Positions 9,249-17,263 of a stretch of DNA of 64,000 nt are shown here, in pieces. Position numbers and translations under genes: made by a program. Position 1 is the first letter of the stretch; each line of letters starts with the position of its first letter. Source of the DNA: Streptomyces sp. CB00455 (GTDB taxonomy: Bacteria; Actinomycetota; Actinomycetes; Streptomycetales; Streptomycetaceae). The notes beneath the pieces were generated by a model that was not told where the DNA came from, made no database searches, and saw only the letters and a program-made list of their open reading frames with translations. The DNA is taken from positions 156,143 to 220,142 of the forward strand of contig NZ_LIVQ01000010.1 of the NCBI RefSeq assembly GCF_001905445.1, given 5' to 3'.

Positions 9249-10190
9249 ATGGAACATTCCCTGGCGCCGTCGGCGCTTATAGAGGGCGACACCGAGGTGG
9301 CGCCCGCCACGACCGTCGGGCCCGGCACCTGGATCCGGTTCGGTACCTCGATAGGCGGGTCCGCCCTCGCGGGCGGGGTCTTCGTCGGCTTCCGCTGTCG
9401 ACTGGACGGGGTCCGCGTGGCGAGCGGCTGCCAGATCGCCTCACTGGCCCGGATCGGACGCGAGGGCGCCGCCCCCGTCACGATCGGAGCCGGCGCCTGG
9501 ATCGGCGCGCGGGCCGTGGTGGAACCCGGGGTCCGCATCGGTCCGGGGGCTGTCGTCGCTGCCGGGGCGCACGTGCGCGCGGACGTCCCCTCCGACGTGA
9601 TCGTCGTGGGCCGCCCGGCGCGCGTGCTGCGTCGTCGCGAGGTGGAGGAGGACGGGGCGCCCGACTTCACCGCCGTCCTCGACCGGGTCCGGGGCCGCGC
9701 CGACGCCGGGCGGGCGCCTCTGCCCGCCCACTGGACCTCCTCCGGGGGCGGCCTGCTCGACGCGGCCCTCTCCGGCGGCCCCGATGTGCGCCTGGGTGCG
9801 GGGGTGATCGCCATGGGCCGCCCCGACGGCCCGTCGCCGCGCGGGGGCCTGCGCGTCGGTGCGCGCGTCCGGATCGGTCCCGGGGTCGTCCTCGAAGGGT
9901 CCGGCGGCATCGACATCGGGCCGGAGGCCGACGTGGGGGACGGCGCCCTGATCGTCTCCAGCGGCCATGACCTGAGCCGTCGCTCCCTGCCCTGGCGGGG
10001 CGGGCCGGTCCGGATCGGCGCGGGGGTGGTGATCGGCGCGGGGGCGACGGTCGTCGGCCCCTGCCGGCTTGGCGAGGGGGCGGTCGTCGCCCCCGGCTCC
10101 GTCGTCGTCCGCGACGTCCCGGCCGGGTCCTTCACCACCGGGGTCATCTCCTGCGCCGACCGCCCCCGCCAGGCCCTGTCGCGTTCCTGA
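9249..10190 (+). CDS. Left-handed beta-helix acyltransferase, two hexapeptide domains
   Basis: A 313-residue protein made of hexapeptide-repeat coils (isoleucine-patch pattern such as IGAGAWIGARAVVEPGVRIGPGAVV). There are two separate beta-helix blocks, residues ~5-125 and ~175-305, joined by a charged linker. The second block has a SGHDL motif and a closing loop GSVVVRDVPAGSF typical of sugar O-acetyltransferases. Such enzymes acylate sugars from an acyl-CoA, with the active site at a trimer interface. It faces rmlB divergently, so acylation of the deoxysugar or aglycone is the natural guess. The tandem arrangement is less common than a single domain. Confidence 0.75.
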   Translation: MEHSLAPSALIEGDTEVAPATTVGPGTWIRFGTSIGGSALAGGVFVGFRCRLDGVRVASGCQIASLARIGREGAAPVTIGAGAWIGARAVVEPGVRIGPGAVVAAGAHVRADVPSDVIVVGRPARVLRRREVEEDGAPDFTAVLDRVRGRADAGRAPLPAHWTSSGGGLLDAALSGGPDVRLGAGVIAMGRPDGPSPRGGLRVGARVRIGPGVVLEGSGGIDIGPEADVGDGALIVSSGHDLSRRSLPWRGGPVRIGAGVVIGAGATVVGPCRLGEGAVVAPGSVVVRDVPAGSFTTGVISCADRPRQALSRS

Positions 10191-10328
10191 CGCTCCGTCC
10201 GCCCCAACTCCCCCTGCCCCGTGCTGTCGCACCGGATCTTCTGCTACGCTCCCGATACTTCGATTTTCTTCGAACAACGAACTTCGGGAGCGGGCGCCCC
10301 TCACGCGCTCCGAATCCAAAGGAACCCG

Positions 10329-12533
10329 ATGACCAGTCCTCCTTCCCTCCGCGCCTTCGTCCGGGAACACCTCCTCGACGAAGAGGCACGCGTCCCGGCC
10401 GTCCTCGGCCGCGACCGTGCCGACGTGATCGCCCCCGACCGCACCCTGCGGGACGCCGCACTGGCCCTCCTGACCCTCCCCGGTCCGGACGACACCGACC
10501 TGACGCGCCGACTCACCCGCGCCCTGCGGGAGTTCGACGATCCGGACCTGCCCGGCTCCCGCGAACTGCTCGACGTCACCGGCGCACCCCACCCGATCGG
10601 CGACGTCCGCACCCCTTCCGTACAGGCACTCGCCGCCTGGGCCCTGCACCGGGCCGGGACGCTGAGCGGCGACGACACCTTGCTCACCGAGGCCCGCAGG
10701 CGGCTCGACCACGTCGTCGAGGCGGTCCTGCGCCACGACTGGCCGGCCCGGCTCGACCGCTCCGCGACCATGGTCCTGGACGAGGCCGGCCCGCTGCAGG
10801 AGACCGCCGTACTGATCCTGGCGGCCGACGCCCTGCACCCGCAGACGGGTTCGGCCTTCCTCGACGCGGCAGCCGAACGGCTGGACCGCTACACCCACGG
10901 CGACGCCGTCTGGGACTGTCTGACCCCGCGCGGGGCGCCGGACACACTCCGCGGCCACCGCACCGGGTCGGCCGCCCTGGCAGCCCTGGCCTGGGCGGCG
11001 CTCCACCGGCGCGGTCGCGCCGGCGCCGCGGACCGGGCCGGCCGGATCCTGGTCCACGTACACGAGCACCACCAGCACGTCGGCACCGGCGGCTACTGGG
11101 ACCGCAGCTCCGCCGACTCGGTGGTGCGCGTCGACGCGGTCGCAGCCCTGCACGGCCGCCCCGACTCGCCGTTCCCCGCGAAGTTCGTCGCCGACCACGC
11201 CCTCCTCGCCCTGGCGGCGCGGACCGCAGCCGCGCTCGACGGCCCGGACACGGACGACGGGCCCGCTCTGAAGGCCCTCGCGCAAGAGGCCGAAGCCGAG
11301 CTGGAACGGAACACCGACCCCGTGGCAGGCGGTGTCTTCCACGGCCAGGGCAGCTGGTTCTCCACCCCTGTCGACCCGACGGTCCCCCTCGCACGGCACG
11401 TCATGGTGCCCCCGCGCACCACCGGCTCCTTCGCCGTCGGCAACACCACCTACGTCCCCTTCCACGGCAAGCACGCCCGCACCCAGCTGCTGGCCCTGGC
11501 CGTCCTGGGCGACCGGGTGGTGGCCCCCGGCGCCGCGCCGGAGCTCGTCGAGCCTTTGCAGCCGGACCCGTTCGACAACGACCTGGGACACGTCACCACC
11601 GGACGGCTGTCCGAAGGACTCATCGACACCGGGCACTACCTGCGCTGGCTGCGCTCCACCGCCTCCGGGCTGGGCTACGGCCTCACCCCGTACCGGTCCC
11701 CGCTGGGCCTGCGCTCCGACCGCACCGCACAGACCTTCTCGGTGCTCCACGTGGTGTCGGACCTGCTGGCCCTGGATGAACCGGTACCGAACACACCCGG
11801 AGTGCTCACCGGTGTCTTCGCCACACAGAACCCGGACGGCGGCTTCGGAGAACAACCCGCCCTGCCCTCCGAGACGTTCACCACCTACTGCGCGGTGCTG
11901 ACGGCCGTCGTGCTGGGGGGCGCGGACCACCCCGACTTCGACCGGGACGCCTGCGTGGCCTTCCTCCGGTCCTGCCAGCGTCCGGAAGGCGGGTTCGGCA
12001 ACGCGCCCGGCTTCCCCTGCGACGCCTGGCACTCCCACCTCGCCACCCTCACCCTCGTCGCCCTGGGCGCCCGCCCCGAGCGGGAGGACGACCTGGTGGC
12101 CTACCTGCTCGCGTGCCGCAACCCGGACGGCGGCTACGGCAACCGGCCCGGCTCCCCGTCCGACACCTTCGCGACCTTCCGCGCCGTCGGCGCCCTGATC
12201 GCCCTCGGCCTGCGCCCGCCGCACTGCGACGAGACCGTCCTGTGGCTGCGCGGACTGCAGACCGGGGCCGGAGGCTTCCGCTACCGGACGGACGGCGCGG
12301 AGAGCTTCGTCGGCTCGTACCACGCCATCGGCGGGCTCTACATGCTGGGCGCGCTGCCGGCCGACACCGAGGCGTGCGTCCGGTGGATCACCACTCGCCA
12401 GAGCGCCGACGGAGGGTTCTCCCGCGCACCCGGCACCCCCTCGGAGACCACCGACGAGGGATTCATCGCGATACAGGCACTGCACATGCTCGAAGGGAAA
12501 CTCAACCGCTCCTGGGCGGTGATGATGACATGA
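10329..12533 (+). CDS. Two-part alpha-toroid protein: glycan-epimerase-like N-half, prenyltransferase/squalene-cyclase-like repeats
   Basis: A 734-residue protein not tied to a known enzyme. The C-terminal ~280 residues hold at least five alpha-toroid repeats of prenyltransferase-beta/squalene oxidase type: QNPDGGFGEQPALPSET, CQRPEGGFGNAPGF, CRNPDGGYGNRPGSPSDTF, LQTGAGGFRY and RQSADGGFSRAPGTPSETT. The N-terminal ~430 residues look like a second alpha-barrel of the N-acylglucosamine-epimerase/YyaL type (TGSAFLDAAAERLDRY, GGYWDRSSADSVVRVDA). No DXDD cyclase motif is seen. AAAGGAA precedes the ATG. It overlaps the following MFS gene by ATGA. A terpenoid or glycan substrate is possible; function is unassigned. 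Confidence 0.7.
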   Translation: MTSPPSLRAFVREHLLDEEARVPAVLGRDRADVIAPDRTLRDAALALLTLPGPDDTDLTRRLTRALREFDDPDLPGSRELLDVTGAPHPIGDVRTPSVQALAAWALHRAGTLSGDDTLLTEARRRLDHVVEAVLRHDWPARLDRSATMVLDEAGPLQETAVLILAADALHPQTGSAFLDAAAERLDRYTHGDAVWDCLTPRGAPDTLRGHRTGSAALAALAWAALHRRGRAGAADRAGRILVHVHEHHQHVGTGGYWDRSSADSVVRVDAVAALHGRPDSPFPAKFVADHALLALAARTAAALDGPDTDDGPALKALAQEAEAELERNTDPVAGGVFHGQGSWFSTPVDPTVPLARHVMVPPRTTGSFAVGNTTYVPFHGKHARTQLLALAVLGDRVVAPGAAPELVEPLQPDPFDNDLGHVTTGRLSEGLIDTGHYLRWLRSTASGLGYGLTPYRSPLGLRSDRTAQTFSVLHVVSDLLALDEPVPNTPGVLTGVFATQNPDGGFGEQPALPSETFTTYCAVLTAVVLGGADHPDFDRDACVAFLRSCQRPEGGFGNAPGFPCDAWHSHLATLTLVALGARPEREDDLVAYLLACRNPDGGYGNRPGSPSDTFATFRAVGALIALGLRPPHCDETVLWLRGLQTGAGGFRYRTDGAESFVGSYHAIGGLYMLGALPADTEACVRWITTRQSADGGFSRAPGTPSETTDEGFIAIQALHMLEGKLNRSWAVMMT

Positions 12534-13765
12534 CCACCACACCAATCTCCTCCACCACCGGCGCGACGCAGGCGCCCGCTCCGGCCGTCCGCTCGTCGCG
12601 GACCGTCGCCTTCCTCGCGTTCGCCACGATGTTCGTCATCGGGACGGACACCTTCCTCGTCGCCCCGCTGCTGCCGACCCTGACCCACGCCTTCGACGTC
12701 TCCCCCGACGTCTCCGGCTGGATGGTCAGCGCCTACGCCCTGGGCTACGCCGTCTTCGCGCTGATCGCCGGCCCGATCTCCGACGGGCGGGACCGGCGCC
12801 GGGTGCTGCTGGCCGGGTTGACCGGATTCATCGTCATGACCGCACTGTGCGGGTTCGCGCAGGGGTTCTGGACGATGATCCTCTTCCGGTTCCTCGCCGG
12901 CGTGAGCGCCGCGTTCGTCTCCCCGCAGATCTGGGCGTCCATCCCGGTCCTGGTGAAACCCCAGGAGATCGTCCGGACCATGGGCTTCGCCACCGCCGGC
13001 CTGTCCATCGCCCAGTTCGCCGGCATCCCCCTCGGCAGCTGGCTCGCCGCAGGCTCCTGGCACCTGCCCTTCTGGGCCATCGGCGGCCTCTCGGTGGCGC
13101 TGTGGCTGCTGCTCGCCCGCCTCTTCCCGTCCGTCCCGGGCCGGCCCGGCGCGGGCAGCGGGGCACAGGCCATCCTCGGCGCCTACAAGACGGTGCTCGG
13201 CACCGGCCGGCTGCGCTGGTACCTGCTGGGCTACCTCGTCTTCCAGACCGGAAACTTCGAGGCGATCTCCTTCCTCGGCTCCTGGTTCACCAAGGACTTC
13301 GGCCTGGGCGTCGCCTCCGTCGGCACCGCGATGATGGCGGTGGGCGCCGGCAACGTGATCGGCTCCCTGTTCGGCAGCCGCCTGGTCGCGCGCCTGGGCC
13401 TGTACCGGTCCCTGCTGACCGGGGTGCTGACCATGGCCGCCCTGTACTGCCTGGTTCCGCTGTCCCCCAACCTGGGGGTCGCGCTGACGCTGCTGGCCCT
13501 GGTGATGATGGTCGGCGGGTGCATCTTCCCGGTATTCATGAGCATCCTGCAGTCGCAGACCCAGACCGCCCGGGGCACCGTCTCCTCGCTCTCCAACTCC
13601 GCGATGTACGTGGGCACCACCGTCGGCGGCGCCGTCGGAGGGGTGCTCCTCGGCAAGGTCACGGGGTTCTGGGGCGTGGCCGGGTTCACCGTCGCCGCCT
13701 ACCTGGTCTCGCTCCTCGTGTATGCGGCGGCCGGAGCCTTCGCCAAGCAGGAGGCGTCCGCGTGA
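12530..13765 (+). CDS. MFS exporter, drug:H+ antiporter (DHA1-like)
   Basis: A 411-residue carrier with 12 predicted helices. The DGRDRRRVLLAG loop between helices 2 and 3 and the segment GAGNVIGSLFGSRLVARLG fit the 12-helix multidrug/arabinose efflux group. Start ATG 12530 overlaps the previous stop in ATGA, and its own stop overlaps the next GTG, so translation is coupled across three genes. It probably exports the cluster product and gives self-resistance, whereas the AAHS carrier on the other side may handle the aromatic acid. Substrate is inferred. Confidence 0.85.
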   Translation: MTTTPISSTTGATQAPAPAVRSSRTVAFLAFATMFVIGTDTFLVAPLLPTLTHAFDVSPDVSGWMVSAYALGYAVFALIAGPISDGRDRRRVLLAGLTGFIVMTALCGFAQGFWTMILFRFLAGVSAAFVSPQIWASIPVLVKPQEIVRTMGFATAGLSIAQFAGIPLGSWLAAGSWHLPFWAIGGLSVALWLLLARLFPSVPGRPGAGSGAQAILGAYKTVLGTGRLRWYLLGYLVFQTGNFEAISFLGSWFTKDFGLGVASVGTAMMAVGAGNVIGSLFGSRLVARLGLYRSLLTGVLTMAALYCLVPLSPNLGVALTLLALVMMVGGCIFPVFMSILQSQTQTARGTVSSLSNSAMYVGTTVGGAVGGVLLGKVTGFWGVAGFTVAAYLVSLLVYAAAGAFAKQEASA

Positions 13766-14688
13766 GCACCGCCGTCCTCTTCGACCGCTACGGGGACCCC
13801 GGGGTCCTGTACCCGGCCGAGGTGCCCGATCCCGTGGCCGGCCCCGGTCAGGTGGTCGTCCGGTACACCGCGATCGGGGTCAACCCGATCGACTGGAAGA
13901 TCCTGTCCGGTGAGGTCCGCGCGTACGTCCCGATGGACCTGCCCGGCGGCTGCCTCGGCGTCGAGGCAGCGGGCGTGGTCGTGGAGGTCGGTGCCGGGGT
14001 GCGCCGCTTCCGGGCCGGCGATCACGTCATCCGGCACGGCCGCCCCGGCACGTTCCGGGAGTACGAGGCCGTCGCGGCCTCCCAGGAGGCCGACGAACTC
14101 ACCCTTCGACCGGCCCGGTTCACCGACGAACAGGCCGCCGTCCTGCCGGTGGCCGCCGGCACCGCCTACTCGGCCCTGCGCCGGGTGGGGCTGCGGCCCG
14201 GAGAACGGCTGCTGGTGCACGGAGCATCCGGCGGCGTGGGCGCGGCCGTCGTGCAACTCGCCCTGCTGCTGGGCGCGGGCGAGGTGGTCGGCACGGCCTC
14301 GCCCGCCCGCCACGGCCTGGTCCGCGCCTCGGGGGCGACCCCGGTCGGCTACGGCCAGGGGCTGTCGGAACGCCTCGCGGAGCTCGGGCCGTTCCATGCC
14401 TCCGTCGACTGCGCGGGCGGGCCGGAGCCCACCGAGACGGCCGTCCGGTTTGTCGCGGACGCCGCCCGGCGGGTCACGATCGTCCCGGACGCGGCCGCCC
14501 ATGCGCGCGGGGTCCCCTTCCTGGAGCATGTCCCGCTGGAGCTGACGAGCACCCTGGACCTGCTCGGCACGGCCCCGTTCGAGCTGCCCGTGGCCGCCCG
14601 GTACCCACTGGAGCAGGCCGGCGCGGCACTTGCGCACTCCCTGCGGGGCGGCGTCGGAGGGAAGATCGTGCTCGTACCCGGCGGGTGA
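13762..14688 (+). CDS. NADP-dependent MDR oxidoreductase (quinone oxidoreductase family)
   Basis: A 308-residue zinc-independent medium-chain reductase. The N-terminal GroES-like domain shows GVNPIDWKILSGEV and PGGCLGVEAAGVVVEVG; the Rossmann half has VHGASGGVGAAVVQLA. No structural-zinc Cys cluster is present. The start is the GTG at 13762, overlapping the MFS stop. In antibiotic clusters such enzymes reduce enones or quinones; here it could act on the aglycone or a keto-sugar. It is the last gene of the translationally coupled trio; the next gene, arsR, lies 187 bases on with its own putative operator. Confidence 0.8.
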   Translation: MSTAVLFDRYGDPGVLYPAEVPDPVAGPGQVVVRYTAIGVNPIDWKILSGEVRAYVPMDLPGGCLGVEAAGVVVEVGAGVRRFRAGDHVIRHGRPGTFREYEAVAASQEADELTLRPARFTDEQAAVLPVAAGTAYSALRRVGLRPGERLLVHGASGGVGAAVVQLALLLGAGEVVGTASPARHGLVRASGATPVGYGQGLSERLAELGPFHASVDCAGGPEPTETAVRFVADAARRVTIVPDAAAHARGVPFLEHVPLELTSTLDLLGTAPFELPVAARYPLEQAGAALAHSLRGGVGGKIVLVPGG

Positions 14689-14790
14689 GCCCGCGCTCGC
14701 GCCCCGAAGGCCGGATGCCCCACACCGCACACCGGCCGACGGGCATCCGGGGTTCCCTCGCTTCTCCTCCGGCCGCTTGGTGCTTCTATA

Positions 14791-14812
14791 ATCGTAGAAC
14801 GTTGAACCTGCC
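14791..14812. promoter_or_regulatory. Putative ArsR-type operator, copy 2, overlapping a -10 box
   Basis: This second copy of the 22-bp motif lies 64 bases ahead of the arsR start. A TATAAT hexamer at 14787-14792 overlaps its left edge, so a bound regulator would cover the -10 region of arsR. That geometry suggests autorepression. It differs from copy 1 at two positions. Confidence 0.5.
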
Positions 14813-14875
14813 AGGCCTGGAGGTACCCGCCGGGAAGGCGCGGCCTCGGTGCCCACCACACGAAGAAGGTCGCCC

Positions 14876-15223
14876 ATGCGCAGCCCGCTCTACCACCCCG
14901 ATCGGAGTGAGCTCTCCCTGGACCGGGTGCTGCACGCGCTCAGCGATCCCATCCGTCGGGACATCGCGCGCGTCATGCACGTGGAGGGCTCCCGCTCCTG
15001 CGGACAGCTCGACTACCCGATCGCCAAGTCGACGCTCTCGCACCACCTCAAGGTGCTGCGCGAGTCCGGGGTCATGCACACCGAGGTCCGCGGTACGACC
15101 CGCATCATCACCCTGCGGCGCGACGACCTCGAAGCCCGTTTCCCCGGGCTGCTCGACGCGACCCAGATCACCAGCCCCGCACCGGACGCGGAACCGGTCG
15201 GCGCGGGCGCGGCTTCCGCCTGA
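14876..15223 (+). CDS. ArsR-family winged-helix regulator
   Basis: A 115-residue regulator with the ArsR winged helix: LSDPIRRDIARVM (helix 2), then LDYPIAKSTLSHHLKVLRESGV as the recognition helix-turn-helix, and GTTRIITLRRDDLEARFPGLL as the wing. No metal-binding Cys pair (ELCVCDL type) is visible, so it probably senses a small organic ligand or interacts with a partner. The start at 14876 has GAAGGT 8 bases upstream; the upstream in-frame ATG at 14849 is less likely. It is the only clear pathway-specific regulator and probably binds the two 22-bp motifs at 8997 and 14791. Confidence 0.85.
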   Translation: MRSPLYHPDRSELSLDRVLHALSDPIRRDIARVMHVEGSRSCGQLDYPIAKSTLSHHLKVLRESGVMHTEVRGTTRIITLRRDDLEARFPGLLDATQITSPAPDAEPVGAGAASA

Positions 15224-15312
15224 GGGGACCTCCCGGCCCCGCTCACGATCCCCTCGGGCCCCGACACCCGGCGCGTCCCCTGCGCCGGCCTCTCGCAGCG
15301 AAGGGATCACCG

Positions 15313-16158
15313 TTGACCTCGACCGTGCCCCGGCGCCCGGCCCGCAAGGCCGGCGTCGACCTCCCGGTCCTCGGACTGGGCACCTGGCGGACGATCGACC
15401 GGATCGGCCCCGACCGGCTGGCAGACCTGCTGGCGGCCGCCCGCACGGCCGGCGCCCGGCTGGTGGACACAGCCCCGGTCTATTCCGACGCGGAACCCCG
15501 CCTGGCCCGACTACTCCGCGAGGACCCCTCGTTCTTCGTCGCCACGAAGATCTGGGACACCGAACCGGATGCGGTCGAAGCCGTCTTCGCCCGCCAGCTC
15601 GCGAGCTACGCGCGCCCGTCCATCGACCTCCTCCAGGTGCACAACCTCAACGGATGGCAGGCCAACCTGGACTGGCTGGAGCGGCAGAAGGCGGCCGGGC
15701 GGGTCCGGTTCACCGGCGTCACCTACCAGTTCGACCACGCCTTCGGCATCGGCGGCAGCCGAGCCGACCTCGCCCACGTCATCGCCACCGGCCTGGTCGA
15801 CTTCATCCAGATCAACATGAACGCGGCGGAGCCCACCCTGGCCGAGGACATCCTCCCGGCCGCCGCCGAGGCCGGCATCGGCGTGGTCGTGATGCGGCCG
15901 TTCGGCGAAGGCGCGCTGCTGGCGGCGCCGCCGCCCGCAGGATTCCTCCGCGAACTGGGCTGCACCAGCTGGCCCGAAGCCCTGCTGCGCTGGGTCCTCA
16001 CGCACCCCCAGGTCACCACCGTCCTGACGGCGACCTCCCGGCCGGAGCACTTCCTTGCCAACGCGGCGGCCGTCCGCTCAGGGCCACTGGGGCACGCGGA
16101 GGCGTCAGCCGTGGCCGACCACGCCCGGTCGGCCCTGGGAGCGGGGTCCGGGCGATGA
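15313..16158 (+). CDS. Aldo/keto reductase
   Basis: A 281-residue NADPH-dependent (alpha/beta)8-barrel reductase. The catalytic tetrad is complete: Asp52 and Tyr57 in LVDTAPVYSD, Lys79 in VATKIWD and His110 in LLQVHNLNG. The start is TTG 15313 with AAGGGAT eight bases ahead; no ATG fits. Since no RmlD is present, this reductase could reduce the 4-keto group of the dTDP-sugar, as some AKRs do in antibiotic sugar pathways; that is inference. It overlaps the following XRE gene by ATGA, linking the metabolic genes to the regulatory trio. Confidence 0.85.
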   Translation: MTSTVPRRPARKAGVDLPVLGLGTWRTIDRIGPDRLADLLAAARTAGARLVDTAPVYSDAEPRLARLLREDPSFFVATKIWDTEPDAVEAVFARQLASYARPSIDLLQVHNLNGWQANLDWLERQKAAGRVRFTGVTYQFDHAFGIGGSRADLAHVIATGLVDFIQINMNAAEPTLAEDILPAAAEAGIGVVVMRPFGEGALLAAPPPAGFLRELGCTSWPEALLRWVLTHPQVTTVLTATSRPEHFLANAAAVRSGPLGHAEASAVADHARSALGAGSGR

Positions 16159-16769
16159 GTACGAACCGACGAACGGACGGCAGCCGCCCCGGCCGCACCC
16201 GGCAGGGTCCGGCAAGGGCGACACGCCATGGCGAACGGAGCGGCCCCTTGGGCGTGCACAGCGGCGGTGAGAGCCTCACCGGCCGGATCAACCACCTCTT
16301 CTCGGTGGCCGGGTTCACCGATCACCGAGGCCGGTGGCAGACGTTCGGCACGGGCGAGGTCGCCGACCTGATCAGCCGCTCCGAGGACCGGTACGGGGTC
16401 CGGCTCTCGCGCAGCTACCTGGGGATGCTCCGGTCCGGGCGCTACACCAACCCCTCGATCGCCGTGGTGATGGCGCTCGTCCGGTTCTTCAACGACCACC
16501 GGGCCGAGGGCCATCCGGAGATCAGCGTCGACTGGCTCACCTCCGGCGCCACCGGAAGCGACCCGGGGCACGGCGCCGCCCCGGAGGCACCGTCCGCCCC
16601 CTACACGGCCGACGGCCCCGACCCGGCGGACGGACCCGATACGGCCGACGGGCTCGGCGCGCTCGCGGACCGGCAGGTGCGCCACATCGCCCTGCGCGCC
16701 GGCCGCATGACGCCCGAGCTGAGGAACCGGCTCATCGCGATCCTCGACACCATGGAGGAGACCCCTTGA
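16155..16769 (+). CDS. XRE-like helix-turn-helix regulator
   Basis: A 204-residue protein. After a basic, disordered N-terminus (residues 1-40), residues ~42-130 hold a helix-turn-helix of the Streptomyces XRE type, with FGTGEVADLISRSEDRYG and LSRSYLGMLRSGRYTNPSIAVVMALVRFF. A repeated acidic linker (DGPDPADGPDTADG) and a helical C-terminus follow. It is read from an ATGA overlap with the reductase and overlaps the next TTG, so it is co-translated with the ImmA-like gene. HTH regulators paired with ImmA/IrrE-type proteases are usually cleaved or controlled by them. Confidence 0.7.
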   Translation: MSTNRRTDGSRPGRTRQGPARATRHGERSGPLGVHSGGESLTGRINHLFSVAGFTDHRGRWQTFGTGEVADLISRSEDRYGVRLSRSYLGMLRSGRYTNPSIAVVMALVRFFNDHRAEGHPEISVDWLTSGATGSDPGHGAAPEAPSAPYTADGPDPADGPDTADGLGALADRQVRHIALRAGRMTPELRNRLIAILDTMEETP

Positions 16770-17257
16770 CCACTGGCCGGCTGCGCACCATGCGCGACTG
16801 CCGCAAGTACGTCCGCTCCCTGATGCTCGATCCCTATTCGTCCGCCCACGAGCTGTGCGACCAGATCGGCTCGGTGCGCGGCAGACCCATCAGGGTGATC
16901 GAGGCGCGCCTGCCGATCCCGGGCCCGATGGGGGTCTGGGTGTGCCGGACCGACGACGACGTCGTCATCGTCCAGGACCTGGCCGTCGGCGCCCACCGCG
17001 ACCACATCGTGCTGCACGAGCTCGCCCACATACTGTGCGAGCACGAGGGCGAGCGCTACCGGCACGACGAGCCGGCCCTGTCCGCTCTCGGCCACGCCCC
17101 CGACGGGGGCGCGGTGGTCCGGTTCCGATCGGTCCACGACTCGGCGGCGGAGCGCGAGGCGGAACTCCTTGCGGCCGCGTTCGCCGAGTTCGCGATCGAC
17201 GACCGGGCCGAGGCGGGGATGGCCTGGGACGTACAGCGGTACTTCGGCGGGGCCTGA
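16766..17257 (+). CDS. ImmA/IrrE-family metallopeptidase-like protein
   Basis: A 163-residue protein with the zinc-protease motif HELAH in IVLHELAHILCEHEGERY, the signature of the ImmA/IrrE family. A downstream acidic helix (SAAEREAELLAAAFAEFAI) supplies the third zinc ligand by family analogy. It starts at TTG 16766, with GGAGGAG six bases ahead, overlapping the XRE stop. In phages and stress systems such enzymes cleave the partner HTH repressor. Its likely target here is the XRE protein encoded directly upstream. Confidence 0.75.
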   Translation: MTTGRLRTMRDCRKYVRSLMLDPYSSAHELCDQIGSVRGRPIRVIEARLPIPGPMGVWVCRTDDDVVIVQDLAVGAHRDHIVLHELAHILCEHEGERYRHDEPALSALGHAPDGGAVVRFRSVHDSAAEREAELLAAAFAEFAIDDRAEAGMAWDVQRYFGGA

Positions 17258-17263
17258 GCCGCC

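Noticed and set aside
9441..12545. A 1034-codon open frame on the minus strand
   Set aside because: It runs antisense through the acyltransferase and alpha-toroid genes, has low-complexity Gly/Arg/Val composition, and is the usual high-GC shadow of real coding strands.
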